Shown here one piece after another: positions 41,626-49,324 of a DNA stretch of 64,000 nt. Made by a program: the position numbers and the translations under genes. The stretch lies in contig JAPDNP010000008.1 in assembly GCA_025989215.1 (NCBI GenBank), positions 1 through 64,000 of the forward strand. The letters run 5' to 3'. Positions within the stretch are counted from its first letter, which is position 1. The number at the start of each line of letters is the position of its first letter. A model generated the notes under the pieces. It saw only the letters and a program-made list of their open reading frames with translations, ran no database searches and had not been told where the DNA came from. This DNA is from Neisseriaceae bacterium JH1-16. GTDB taxonomy: Bacteria; Pseudomonadota; Gammaproteobacteria; Burkholderiales; Chromobacteriaceae.

Positions 41626-42546
41626 ATGCAGACACAAGCACTGAAACTGACGCTAGGCCCGATCCTGTTCTTCTGGAACAAGGACGAGGTGCAGCGCTTC
41701 TACGCCGAACTGGCCGACTCGCCGCTCGACACCATCTATCTGGGCGAGGTGGTCTGTGGCCGACGCCAGCAGCTGCGCCCCGCCGACTGGATCGCGCTGG
41801 CCCGCGACCTGGCCGCCAGCGGCAAGGAGGTGGTACTGGCCTGCCAGGCACTGCTGGAAAGCGAGTCGGACCTGAAACGGCTGCGCCAGCTGGTCGAACA
41901 GGGCGAGATCCGCATCGAGGCCAATGACCTGGGCGCGGTGAAACTGGCCCGCGCCCAGAGCCTGCCCTTCGTCGCCGGCCCGCACCTGAATGTCTACAAC
42001 GCCGAGACGCTGGCACTGATGCAAGAGCTGGGCGCCTACCGCTGGCTGCCGGCGGTGGAAACCGGTTCGGCCAACCTGGCGCGGCTGATGCCCGACGCCG
42101 CCGGTATCGACACCGAGGTGTTCGCATGGGGACGGCTGCCGCTGGCGTTCTCGGCGCGCTGCTTCACCGCCCGCCATTACCAATTGAGCAAGGACGACTG
42201 CCAGTTCCGCTGCCTGGACCATCCGGACGGCCTGGCGCTGGCTACCCGCGAGCAGCACGACTTTCTCGCCATCAACGGCATCCAGACCATGTCGGCCGGC
42301 TGCCAGGCGCTGCTGCCGCACGCCGCCGAGCTGGCCCGGCTCGGCGTGAGCCGGCTGCGCCTGTCGCCGCAGAGCCGGCGCATGGACGAGGTGGTCCGCC
42401 TGCACCGGCTGGTGCTGGATGGCACGCTGGCGCTCACCGACGCGCTGCCGCTGTTGGCCGAACTGGCGCCGGGTGAACTGGTCGACGGCTACTGGCGCGG
42501 CAGCGCCGGCATCGATACCGTGGGAGAAACACATGCGTGTGCCTGA
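41626..42546 (+). CDS. ubiV: Anaerobic ubiquinone hydroxylase subunit UbiV (U32 family)
   Basis: A 306-residue U32 protein and partner of UbiU. It starts [20 protein letters not shown] and has [10 protein letters not shown] near residue 39. Cluster cysteines are in [20 protein letters not shown] and RCLDHPDG (about 173-196). The ATG at 41626 follows GGTTGGCCGAACCC; a TTG at 41614 is a longer alternative. The stop lies inside ubiT (14-bp overlap), so UbiV and UbiT are coupled. Confidence 0.92.
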   Translation: MQTQALKLTLGPILFFWNKDEVQRFYAELADSPLDTIYLGEVVCGRRQQLRPADWIALARDLAASGKEVVLACQALLESESDLKRLRQLVEQGEIRIEANDLGAVKLARAQSLPFVAGPHLNVYNAETLALMQELGAYRWLPAVETGSANLARLMPDAAGIDTEVFAWGRLPLAFSARCFTARHYQLSKDDCQFRCLDHPDGLALATREQHDFLAINGIQTMSAGCQALLPHAAELARLGVSRLRLSPQSRRMDEVVRLHRLVLDGTLALTDALPLLAELAPGELVDGYWRGSAGIDTVGETHACA

Positions 42547-42967
42547 ACTGACCCTGCCTGCCGGTGCCGCCCGGCTGATCGGCCGCCTGCCGGCAACCCC
42601 GCCGGCCTTGGCGCTGGTGACGCTGCTCAACCGCCTGATGGCGCGTGGCGTGCTGCCGGCCGATATGGAGCTATTGGACGGCCGGCGCTTCGCGGTCAAG
42701 GTGAGCGACGCCGGACTGACGCTGCGCTTTGCCGCCACCGCGACGGCCTTCCGCGTCGACCAGGCGACCGACGAACCCGACCTGCGCATCACCGCCAAGC
42801 TCGCCGACTTCGCGCGGATGATGCTGCGCGAGGATGATCCGGACACGCTGTTCTTCCAGCGCCGGCTGCTGATCGAGGGCGATACCGAGCTGGGGCTGAT
42901 CGTGAAGAACCTGCTCGACAGCGTCGACTGGAGCGACACGCCGCTGGCTCGCTTCATGGCGGTCTGA
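42533..42967 (+). CDS. ubiT: Ubiquinone biosynthesis accessory protein UbiT (SCP2 domain)
   Basis: A 144-residue SCP2-type lipid-binding protein. Its N-terminus ([19 protein letters not shown]) and the domain end [17 protein letters not shown] are typical of UbiT, which carries the hydrophobic intermediates in the anaerobic pathway. The start overlaps ubiV by 14 bp. A terminator at 42974-42996 ends the operon. The order ubiU-ubiV-ubiT is the usual one in Betaproteobacteria. TTGGCCGAA words lie within ubiV (42066 and 42454) but not in ubiT. Confidence 0.88.
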   Translation: MRVPELTLPAGAARLIGRLPATPPALALVTLLNRLMARGVLPADMELLDGRRFAVKVSDAGLTLRFAATATAFRVDQATDEPDLRITAKLADFARMMLREDDPDTLFFQRRLLIEGDTELGLIVKNLLDSVDWSDTPLARFMAV

Positions 42968-42973
42968 ATCTCG

Positions 42974-42996
42974 CGCCCCGCCCTGCGGGGCGTTTT
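42974..42996 (+). terminator. Rho-independent terminator of the ubiUVT operon
   Basis: CGCCCCGC (42974-42981) pairs with GCGGGGCG (42985-42992) around CCT, then TTTT (42993-42996). Confidence 0.85.
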
Positions 42997-43063
42997 CAAT
43001 GGCACGGCTAGACAGGCCGGCACGCCGTCATGACAATGCTTTTTTCTGCCGAGAAAGCGCGCC

Positions 43064-43573
43064 ATGCAGTTTCAGCTAGCCGACTCCGATACCACCGGCG
43101 ATGTCGTCACACTGCTGGCCGCTTGCAACGCCCGGCTGCAGGAGGTAGGCATTCACCAGTGGGATGCCCTCTATCCGACCCCGGAACTGATCGCCGCCGA
43201 CGCTGCTGCCCGCCGGCTGTGGCTGGCGCGCCAGGATGGCGTCACGATCGGCGCGATCACCCTCGACACCCACGCGCCCGCGTCCTACGCCCGGGTCGAC
43301 TGGGCAGTGCCGGCGGACACGCCAGCCCTGCTGATCCACCGACTCTGCCTCGCCCCTAGCCATCAGGGTCTGGGGCTGTCACGCGCCCTGCTCGAGTTGG
43401 CCGAAGCCCAGGCGCGCCGCCTGAGTCTCACCGTGCTGCGCACCGATGTACATAGCGGCAACCCGGCGGCGCAGGCAACATTTGCTCGCCAGGGCTACCA
43501 GCGCCGCGGCGAGCTGTTCTTTCCGCGCCGCAGTGCGCCATTCGTCTGCCTGGAGAAGCTGCTGACTGATTGA
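43064..43573 (+). CDS. GNAT-family acetyltransferase
   Basis: A 169-residue GNAT protein. The acetyl-CoA-binding motif A is seen in HRLCLAPSHQGLGLSRALLELA (about residues 94-115), with the R/Q-x-x-G-x-G/A pattern given here as Q-G-L-G-L. The core strand IGAITLDTHAPAS precedes it. The substrate cannot be told from sequence. A weak ribosome binding site (GAGAAAG) precedes the ATG. It converges on the puuB-like gene through a shared hairpin (43641-43675). Confidence 0.85.
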   Translation: MQFQLADSDTTGDVVTLLAACNARLQEVGIHQWDALYPTPELIAADAAARRLWLARQDGVTIGAITLDTHAPASYARVDWAVPADTPALLIHRLCLAPSHQGLGLSRALLELAEAQARRLSLTVLRTDVHSGNPAAQATFARQGYQRRGELFFPRRSAPFVCLEKLLTD

Positions 43574-43640
43574 GCGGTTCGGCCCTGTGGCCGCGAGCAA
43601 ACCGACGCAATGGATGCGCCACCACCGCCTGCCGCACAAA

Positions 43641-43680
43641 CGCCAACGCCGCTACCTGACGTAGCGGCGTTGGCGTTGTC
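43641..43680. terminator. Bidirectional terminator between GNAT and PuuB-like genes
   Basis: CGCCAACGCCGCTAC (43641-43655) pairs with GTAGCGGCGTTGGCG (43661-43675) around CTGAC, followed by TTGTCGTTTC on the plus strand. It lies between convergent genes. Confidence 0.7.
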
Positions 43681-43701
43681 GTTTCTTGAAGCTGGGTGGG
43701 C

Positions 43702-44991
43702 TTACACCCCCAGCTTGTCGCGCACCCCGTAGTACCAGGCGCCGGCGGTCAGCATCGGCACGCGCAGCAGGCGCCCGCCCGGGAACGGGAAGTGCGGCAG
43801 GCTGGCGAAGGCGTTAAAGCGCTCCGTCTTGCCGGCGATCGCCTCGGACAGCAGGCGGCCAGCCAGGTGAGTGTAGGTGACGCCGTGGCCACTGCAACCC
43901 TGCGAGTAGTAGATATTGTCGGCGAGCTTGCCCACCTGCGGCAGTCGCGACAGCGTCAGCGAGAAGTTGCCGGTCCAGCCGAATGCGACCTTCACATCGG
44001 CCAGTTGCGGGAAGGTCTTCAGCATCTTGGGGCGGATCAGCCGCTCGATCTCGCCCGGGTCGCGCGCGCCGTACACCGTGCCGCCACCGTACAGCAGGCG
44101 GTTGTCGGCGGTGAGGCGATAGTAGTCGAGCAGGAAGTTGCAGTCCTCGACGCACATATCGGTCGGCAGCAGCTCGCGCGCCAGCGCCTCCGGCAGCGGT
44201 TCGGTGGTCAACACCTGGGTGCCGCAAGGCAGCGACTTTTCGGCCAACTTCGGCACCAGCTCGCCGAGGTAGGCATTGCCGGCCACCACCAGGAAGCGCG
44301 CGCTGACTTCGCCCTTGGCGGTGTACACCTTGGCCGGCTGGCCTTCGACGATCTTGGTCACTGCCGACTGTTCAAAAATCTGACCACCGAGCGACTCGAA
44401 CGCCGCCGCCTCGCCCAGTGCCAGATTGAGCGGATGGATGTGGCCGCCCCAGTGGTCGATCAGCCCGCCGACATAGCGATCGGTGCCGACGTGCTGGCGG
44501 ATACCGCTGGCGTCGACCACCTCCAGCGCGGTGTGGCCGTACCGTTCCCACAAGGCTTTCTTCTCTTCCAGCTCTTTCAGCTGCTTGGCCGTCATCGCGG
44601 CGAAGATATTGCTGTCCTTCAGGTCGCACTGGATATCGTATTTCTGCACCCGCTCACGGATGATGCGCCCGCCCTCGAAGGCCATGCTGCCCAGCGCCTG
44701 GGCCGCTTCCTTGCCGTGCCAGCGCTCGATCACGTCCATGTCGCGGCTGTAGCTGTTGATGATCTGGCCACCGTTGCGGCCCGAAGCGCCCCAGCCCACC
44801 CGCGCCGCCTCCAGCACGATCACCGAATAGCCCTGTTCGGCCAGGTGCAGCGCGGTCGACAGGCCGGTATAGCCGGCGCCGATCACACAAACGTCGGCGC
44901 GGTGCGCGCCGGTCAGTTCGGGGCGCTCCGGCGTCGGGTTGGCCGAAGCGGCATAGTAGGAAGTGGTGTGCGCGATCTTGTGGGTAGCCAT
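43702..44991 (-). CDS. Gamma-glutamylputrescine oxidase-like FAD oxidoreductase (PuuB/OrdL)
   Basis: A 429-residue DAO-type flavoprotein. It has the N-terminal FAD motif DVCVIGAGYTGLSTALHLAEQ (about residues 34-54), the PuuB-like SGRNGGQIINSYSRD that follows, and the C-terminal FGWTGNFSLTLSRLPQVG and GCSGHGVTYTHLAG. Family members oxidise gamma-glutamylputrescine or related amines. The other puu genes are not adjacent, so the substrate is open. Start at MATHKI (44991). The LysR regulator gene is immediately upstream on the same strand, 125 bp away, and may control it. Confidence 0.83.
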   Translation of the reverse strand: MATHKIAHTTSYYAASANPTPERPELTGAHRADVCVIGAGYTGLSTALHLAEQGYSVIVLEAARVGWGASGRNGGQIINSYSRDMDVIERWHGKEAAQALGSMAFEGGRIIRERVQKYDIQCDLKDSNIFAAMTAKQLKELEEKKALWERYGHTALEVVDASGIRQHVGTDRYVGGLIDHWGGHIHPLNLALGEAAAFESLGGQIFEQSAVTKIVEGQPAKVYTAKGEVSARFLVVAGNAYLGELVPKLAEKSLPCGTQVLTTEPLPEALARELLPTDMCVEDCNFLLDYYRLTADNRLLYGGGTVYGARDPGEIERLIRPKMLKTFPQLADVKVAFGWTGNFSLTLSRLPQVGKLADNIYYSQGCSGHGVTYTHLAGRLLSEAIAGKTERFNAFASLPHFPFPGGRLLRVPMLTAGAWYYGVRDKLGV

Positions 44992-45070
44992 AACGAATCC
45001 AGTCCGGTTCAACCGTCGATGTGTTAATCATATTAAACACACGATCCGGGCTTTGTCACACCCTGCGCAC

Positions 45071-45097
45071 AAAAAAACCCGGCCGAGGCCGGGTTTG
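45071..45097 (-). terminator. Rho-independent terminator of the LysR gene
   Basis: Read on the minus strand, AAACCCGGCC pairs with GGCCGGGTTT around a short GAG-type loop, followed by at least seven T (complement of 45071-45077). Confidence 0.85.
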
Positions 45098-45115
45098 TGG
45101 GATGAACGGTACGGC

Positions 45116-46081
45116 TTACACCTCGGCAGCCACCAGCTCGCGACGCTTGGTCGACAAATCGAGGCCAGGCAGTTCGGCGACGATGTCCGGGTGATCGAAC
45201 AGTTTCTCGACGATGAAGTCGACGAACACCCGGGTGCGCGGCGCGATGTGCTCGCGGTGCGGGAAGCAGATGGTGATATTGCGCTGCAGCGACACGAACT
45301 CGGTCAGCACCACCTCCAGCTCGCCGGTACGCAGGTACGGCATCACCTCGTGGCCCGGCAATTGCGCCACGCCCAGGCCGAGACGCGCCAGCTCGCATAC
45401 CGCCTCGATATCGTTGACCGTGTAGGTGCCGGCCACTTCCAGCGGCAGGCGCTCGCCGTCGCGGTCGAATTCCCACTTGTAGAGACGGCCGGAAGTCGGG
45501 AACTGGAAGTTGATACAGTCGTACTGCGCCAGCTCCTCCGGCTTGGCCGGGCGGCCGTGCCGGTCCCAGAACGCCGGGCTTGCCACGACATATTGCGGAA
45601 TCTGCGCCAGCGGGCGTGCCGCCATGCGGCTGTCCGGCAGCATGCCGACCCGAACGCCGACGTCGTAGCCGTCCTCGATCAGGTCGCTGAAATGGTCGTC
45701 CAGGCCGAAGAACACCTTGATCTTCGGGTACTTCTCGCAGAACTCGCCCATCAGCGGCAGGATGAAACGCCGGCCGAACGAGTTGGGCAGGCTCACCCGC
45801 AGGTGGCCGGCCGGCTCGTCGCGGCTTTCCTTCAGCTGGTTGATCGCGGTATCCAGATGATTGACCGGGCCGCGGCACTGCGCGTAGAAGCGTCGCCCGT
45901 CCTCGGTCAGCGTCAGCTGGCGGGTGGTGCGATTGAACAGTCTCACCTCGAGCTCCTGCTCCAGCCGGGCAATGCTCTGGCTGATCGCCGCAGGCGAGAC
46001 GCCGAGTTTGCGAGCTGCATCAGAGAAGCTGCCGTTCTCGGCTGTGGTCATGAAGACCAGAAGTGCTTTAAGTGTATCCAT
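45116..46081 (-). CDS. LysR-family transcriptional regulator
   Basis: A 321-residue LysR regulator. The winged helix-turn-helix is SFSDAARKLGVSPAAISQSI and LEQELEVRLFNRTTRQLTLT (about residues 18-58). The rest is the two-lobed effector domain. The ATG follows CTGGAACGAGCC, a weak ribosome binding site. It belongs to the type that senses a small molecule and acts on the neighbouring operon; the likely target is the puuB-like gene or the divergent upstream region. Effector unknown. Confidence 0.9.
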   Translation of the reverse strand: MDTLKALLVFMTTAENGSFSDAARKLGVSPAAISQSIARLEQELEVRLFNRTTRQLTLTEDGRRFYAQCRGPVNHLDTAINQLKESRDEPAGHLRVSLPNSFGRRFILPLMGEFCEKYPKIKVFFGLDDHFSDLIEDGYDVGVRVGMLPDSRMAARPLAQIPQYVVASPAFWDRHGRPAKPEELAQYDCINFQFPTSGRLYKWEFDRDGERLPLEVAGTYTVNDIEAVCELARLGLGVAQLPGHEVMPYLRTGELEVVLTEFVSLQRNITICFPHREHIAPRTRVFVDFIVEKLFDHPDIVAELPGLDLSTKRRELVAAEV

Positions 46082-46579
46082 TGGCTCGTTCCAGGAGGGG
46101 GCGGGGCAACCCGGCCAGGATCAATTAAGTAGTAGCAATTTATAGTATGTATTACAAAACGATACACGAATATGCGGGGTAATAGTAGAAAAAACCGATT
46201 TATCAAAATGCCAAACACATATACATCCGGGCGATTTCGCCCTTGGCCTATCGGTTGCTGCCGCACCTAAGCACTTGACCCAAAAGCACTTGCACCAAGG
46301 GAATACCAAGCGCTCGCTCGTTTTACCGTGCGTCACTATTTCTCTCATTATTGTCTGTTTTCATGACGTGTCGATGGATATTTACACGTCATTGCCGTCA
46401 TCCGACCGGCGGACACCCGCTCGGTTAACGCATTCCAAGCCGTTGGGGACCGCAAAGCCCCCATTCGGTGCCCCGGTTCGCCCCACCCTTGCGCTGGATC
46501 AAACCAGCTCCGTCCCACAGGCTACACGGCGATTAGCACGATATATAGTACAGAAACTTTAATCTTCACTATATGTTGA
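46082..46579. other. Long divergent region between the LysR gene and nrdD
   Basis: About 500 bp with no gene. It contains the LysR gene's promoter side and, towards the nrdD start, the FNR-like box and NrdR-like boxes listed separately. The middle (46150-46250) is AT-rich. Confidence 0.5.
46489..46502 (+). promoter_or_regulatory. Weak FNR/ANR-like box upstream of nrdD
   Basis: TTGCG-CTGG-ATCAA shares eight of ten positions with TTGAT-N4-ATCAA; the right half is perfect. Located 78 bp before the start. Anaerobic activation of nrdD by FNR-type regulators is well known. Confidence 0.45.
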
Positions 46580-46581
46580 AT
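46536..46581 (+). promoter_or_regulatory. Two NrdR-like boxes, 30 bp apart
   Basis: GCACGATATATAGTAC (46536-46551) and TTCACTATATGTTGAA (46566-46581) resemble the NrdR box ACACWATATATWGTGT with centres 30 bp apart, near the usual spacing. The second overlaps the nrdD start codon. Both boxes are imperfect (about 12 and 10 matches of 16). Confidence 0.5.
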
Positions 46582-48298
46582 GAACTCTGCCAACCCCACC
46601 CTGATCGACCCGGTCGCCAGCATCGACGAGTACCTGAGCCGCGCCGACTGGCGCGTCAACGCCAACGCCAACCAGGGCTATAGCCTGGGTGGGCTGATCC
46701 TCAACGTGGCCGGCAAGGTGATTGCCAATTACTGGCTGGACAAACTCTACCCGGCCGAGGTCGGCGCGGCGCACCGCGACGGCGACCTGCACATCCACGA
46801 CCTCGACATGCTGTCCGGCTACTGCGCCGGCTGGTCGCTGCGCACCCTGCTGCAGATGGGCTTCAACGGCGTGCCGGGCAAGGTGGAGTCCGAAGCGCCG
46901 CGCCACCTGTCGAGCGCCTGCGGCCAGATCGTCAACTTCCTCGGCACGCTGCAGAACGAGTGGGCCGGCGCGCAGGCCTTCTCCAGCTTCGATACCTATC
47001 TCGCACCGTTCGTGAAGAAGGACGGCCTGGGCTACCGTGAAGTGCAGCAGTGCCTGCAGGAACTGATCTACAACCTGAACGTGCCGAGCCGCTGGGGCAC
47101 CCAGACACCGTTCACCAACCTGACCTTCGACTGGCGCTGCCCGGCCGACCTGGCCGAGCAGATTCCGATCATCGGCGGCGAGGAGATGCCGTTCACCTAC
47201 GGCGACTGCGAGGCCGAGATGGCGCTGATCAACCGCGCCTACATCGAGGTGATGCTGGCGGGCGACGCGCGCGGCCGGGTGTTCACCTTCCCGATCCCCA
47301 CCTACAACATCACCCCGGATTTCGACTGGGACTCGGACAACGCCGAGCGGCTGTTCGAAATGACCGCCAAGTACGGCCTGCCCTACTTCCAGAACTTCCT
47401 CAATTCCGACCTGGAACCGCAGATGGTGCGCAGCATGTGCTGCCGCCTGCAGCTGGACCTGCGCGAGCTGCTCAAGCGCGGCAACGGCCTGTTCGGTTCG
47501 GCCGAGCAGACCGGCTCGATCGGCGTGGTGACACTGAACTGCGCGCGCCTCGGCCATCTGCACCAAGGCGACGCCGCCGCGCTGTACGCCGCCACCGACC
47601 GGCTGCTGGAGCTGGCGCGCGACTCGCTGGAGATCAAGCGCATCGAGGTGCAGCGGCTGATCGACGCCGGACTCTACCCGTACACCAAGCGCTTCCTCGG
47701 CAGCCTGCGCAACCACTTCTCCACCATCGGCGTGAACGGCATCAACGAGATGATCCGCAACTTCAGCGCCGACGCGCACGACATCGCCGACAACTGGGGC
47801 CACGGCTTCGCCGCCGACTATCTGGAGCACATCCGCGCGCGCATGGTCGAGTTCCAGGAGGCCACCGGCCACCTCTACAACCTGGAGGCGACCCCGGCCG
47901 AGGGCACCACCTACCGCTTCGCCCGCGAGGACGCCAAGCGCCACCCCGGCATCCTGCAGGCCGGCAGCGCCGAGCAGCCCTACTACACCAATTCCTCGCA
48001 GCTGCCGGTCGGTTACACCGACGACCCGTTCGAGGCGCTGGCGCTGCAGGCGCCGCTGCAGCAGAAATACACCGGCGGCACAGTGCTGCACCTCTATATG
48101 ACCGAGGCGGTATCGAGCGCCGATGCCTGCCGCCAATTGGTGCGCCGCGCGCTGACGAATTTCCGCCTGCCCTACATCACCGTCACGCCGACCTTCTCGA
48201 TCTGCCCGCACCACGGCTATCTGTCCGGCCAGCACGAGTTCTGCCCGCAGTGCGACGCCGAGCTGCTGGAGAAGAAGTCCCGGGCCTGCCCGGCCTGA
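46580..48298 (+). CDS. nrdD: Anaerobic ribonucleoside-triphosphate reductase, catalytic part (NrdD), lacking the glycyl-radical tail
   Basis: A 572-residue class III ribonucleotide reductase, making dNTPs without oxygen. Conserved parts: WRVNANANQGYSLGGL (about residues 24-39), DGDLHIHDLDML (about 71-82), the finger-loop region MCCRLQLDLRELL (about 284-296), and GSIGVVTLNCARLG. The zinc site begins SICPHHGYLSGQHEFCPQC (about 542-560), the segment that normally precedes the radical domain, but the frame ends 12 residues later in SRACPA. The ATP-cone common in larger NrdD proteins is absent. The start has no good ribosome binding site and follows a stop codon directly in frame. The missing tail is in the next ORF. 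Confidence 0.9.
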   Translation: MNSANPTLIDPVASIDEYLSRADWRVNANANQGYSLGGLILNVAGKVIANYWLDKLYPAEVGAAHRDGDLHIHDLDMLSGYCAGWSLRTLLQMGFNGVPGKVESEAPRHLSSACGQIVNFLGTLQNEWAGAQAFSSFDTYLAPFVKKDGLGYREVQQCLQELIYNLNVPSRWGTQTPFTNLTFDWRCPADLAEQIPIIGGEEMPFTYGDCEAEMALINRAYIEVMLAGDARGRVFTFPIPTYNITPDFDWDSDNAERLFEMTAKYGLPYFQNFLNSDLEPQMVRSMCCRLQLDLRELLKRGNGLFGSAEQTGSIGVVTLNCARLGHLHQGDAAALYAATDRLLELARDSLEIKRIEVQRLIDAGLYPYTKRFLGSLRNHFSTIGVNGINEMIRNFSADAHDIADNWGHGFAADYLEHIRARMVEFQEATGHLYNLEATPAEGTTYRFAREDAKRHPGILQAGSAEQPYYTNSSQLPVGYTDDPFEALALQAPLQQKYTGGTVLHLYMTEAVSSADACRQLVRRALTNFRLPYITVTPTFSICPHHGYLSGQHEFCPQCDAELLEKKSRACPA

Positions 48299-48375
48299 GC
48301 GGCTTCGGCCAACCTTCCTCTTTGATTCCACACCGGGCCGGCCCGATCGCCGGTCCGCTACTGAAAGGCATTCCC

Positions 48376-48555
48376 ATGAGCAACCTCGCCGAACAACAAC
48401 ACCTCGCCATCCCGACCCTGCTCGACAGCGAACGCACCCGCTGCGAAGTCTGGACCCGCGTGATGGGCTACCACCGCCCGGTGCAGGCCTTCAACGTCGG
48501 CAAGCAGGGTGAGTTCGCCGAGCGGCGCTGCTTCGACGAAGCCCGCATTCGCTGA
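48376..48555 (+). CDS. Separate glycyl-radical domain of NrdD
   Basis: A 59-residue ORF that holds the C-terminal glycyl-radical segment of NrdD: CEVWTRVMGYHRPVQAFNVG and GKQGEFAERRCF (about residues 23-54), with the radical glycine in RVMGY. Normally this is the end of the NrdD chain. Here it is in another frame than nrdD, 77 bp after its stop. It has its own ribosome binding site (GAAAGGCATTCCC) and a 20-residue lead (MSNLAEQQHLAIPTLLDSER). It would work like the free radical subunit GrcA does for pyruvate formate-lyase. It lies 2 bp before nrdG. Confidence 0.85.
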   Translation: MSNLAEQQHLAIPTLLDSERTRCEVWTRVMGYHRPVQAFNVGKQGEFAERRCFDEARIR

Positions 48556-48557
48556 CC

Positions 48558-49259
48558 ATGGCCGCGCCCGAATCCGCCCGCTTCGGCGGGGTGGTGCCGT
48601 TTTCCAGCTGCGACTGGCCGGGCCGGCTCGCCGCCACCGTCTTTCTGGCCGGCTGCCCGTGGCGCTGCGGCTACTGCCACAATCCGCACCTGTTGTCGCG
48701 GCGCAGCGGCGAGCGCGACTGGCCGGCGCTGCACCGCCTGTTGACGCAGCGGCGCGGCCTGCTCGACGGCGTGGTGTTCTCCGGTGGCGAACCGTTGGCC
48801 GAACCGGCGCTGCCGGCGCTGATCGACGCGGTGCGTGAGCTGGGTTTCAAAGTCGGCCTGCATACCGGCGGCGGCTACCCCGACCGGCTCGCACCGCTGC
48901 TCGACCGGCTCGACTGGGTCGGCTTCGACGTCAAGACGATGTGGAGCAGCTATGCCGACATCACCGGCATCGCCGGCAGCGGCGAACGCGCCCGGCTGAG
49001 CCTTGCGCGGCTGGTCGATGCCGGCATTGAGCTTGAGGCACGCAGCACGCTGCACCCGCACTGGCACAACGAACCCACGCTGGCGACGATGGCAGAACAG
49101 CTGCGCGAGGCCGGGGTACGGCGCTGGGTGTGGCAGCGCGCCCGCACCGCGCCGGGCACGCTCAAACCGCTGGCGCCGCTGCCGCCCGACTGGCCGCCGC
49201 CCAGGTTGGCCGAACGGCTGGGGCGCGGCTTCGAGGCGCTGACGATACGGACGCAGTAG
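48558..49259 (+). CDS. nrdG: Anaerobic ribonucleotide reductase activase (radical SAM)
   Basis: A 233-residue radical SAM protein. The cluster motif GCPWRCGYCHNP (C-x3-C-x2-C, about residues 33-44) is near the N-terminus, then FSGGEPLAE and FDVKTMW. It creates the glycyl radical in NrdD by SAM cleavage. It is longer than the smallest NrdG proteins. ATG at 48558 follows the stop of the radical-domain ORF directly, which strongly couples the three genes. Confidence 0.9.
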   Translation: MAAPESARFGGVVPFSSCDWPGRLAATVFLAGCPWRCGYCHNPHLLSRRSGERDWPALHRLLTQRRGLLDGVVFSGGEPLAEPALPALIDAVRELGFKVGLHTGGGYPDRLAPLLDRLDWVGFDVKTMWSSYADITGIAGSGERARLSLARLVDAGIELEARSTLHPHWHNEPTLATMAEQLREAGVRRWVWQRARTAPGTLKPLAPLPPDWPPPRLAERLGRGFEALTIRTQ

Positions 49260-49287
49260 GCCGCATCGCGGCTGCATCCCCAACCCA

Positions 49288-49312
49288 CTGGCCCGCCCTG
49301 CGCGGGCCTCGC
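49288..49312. terminator. Weak hairpin between nrdG and the TonB receptor gene
   Basis: GGCCCGC and GCGGGCC pair (about 49291-49309) around CCTGC-type loop, in the gap of convergent genes. No T-run, so confidence is low. Confidence 0.4.
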
Positions 49313-49324
49313 GCTAGCCGGGTC

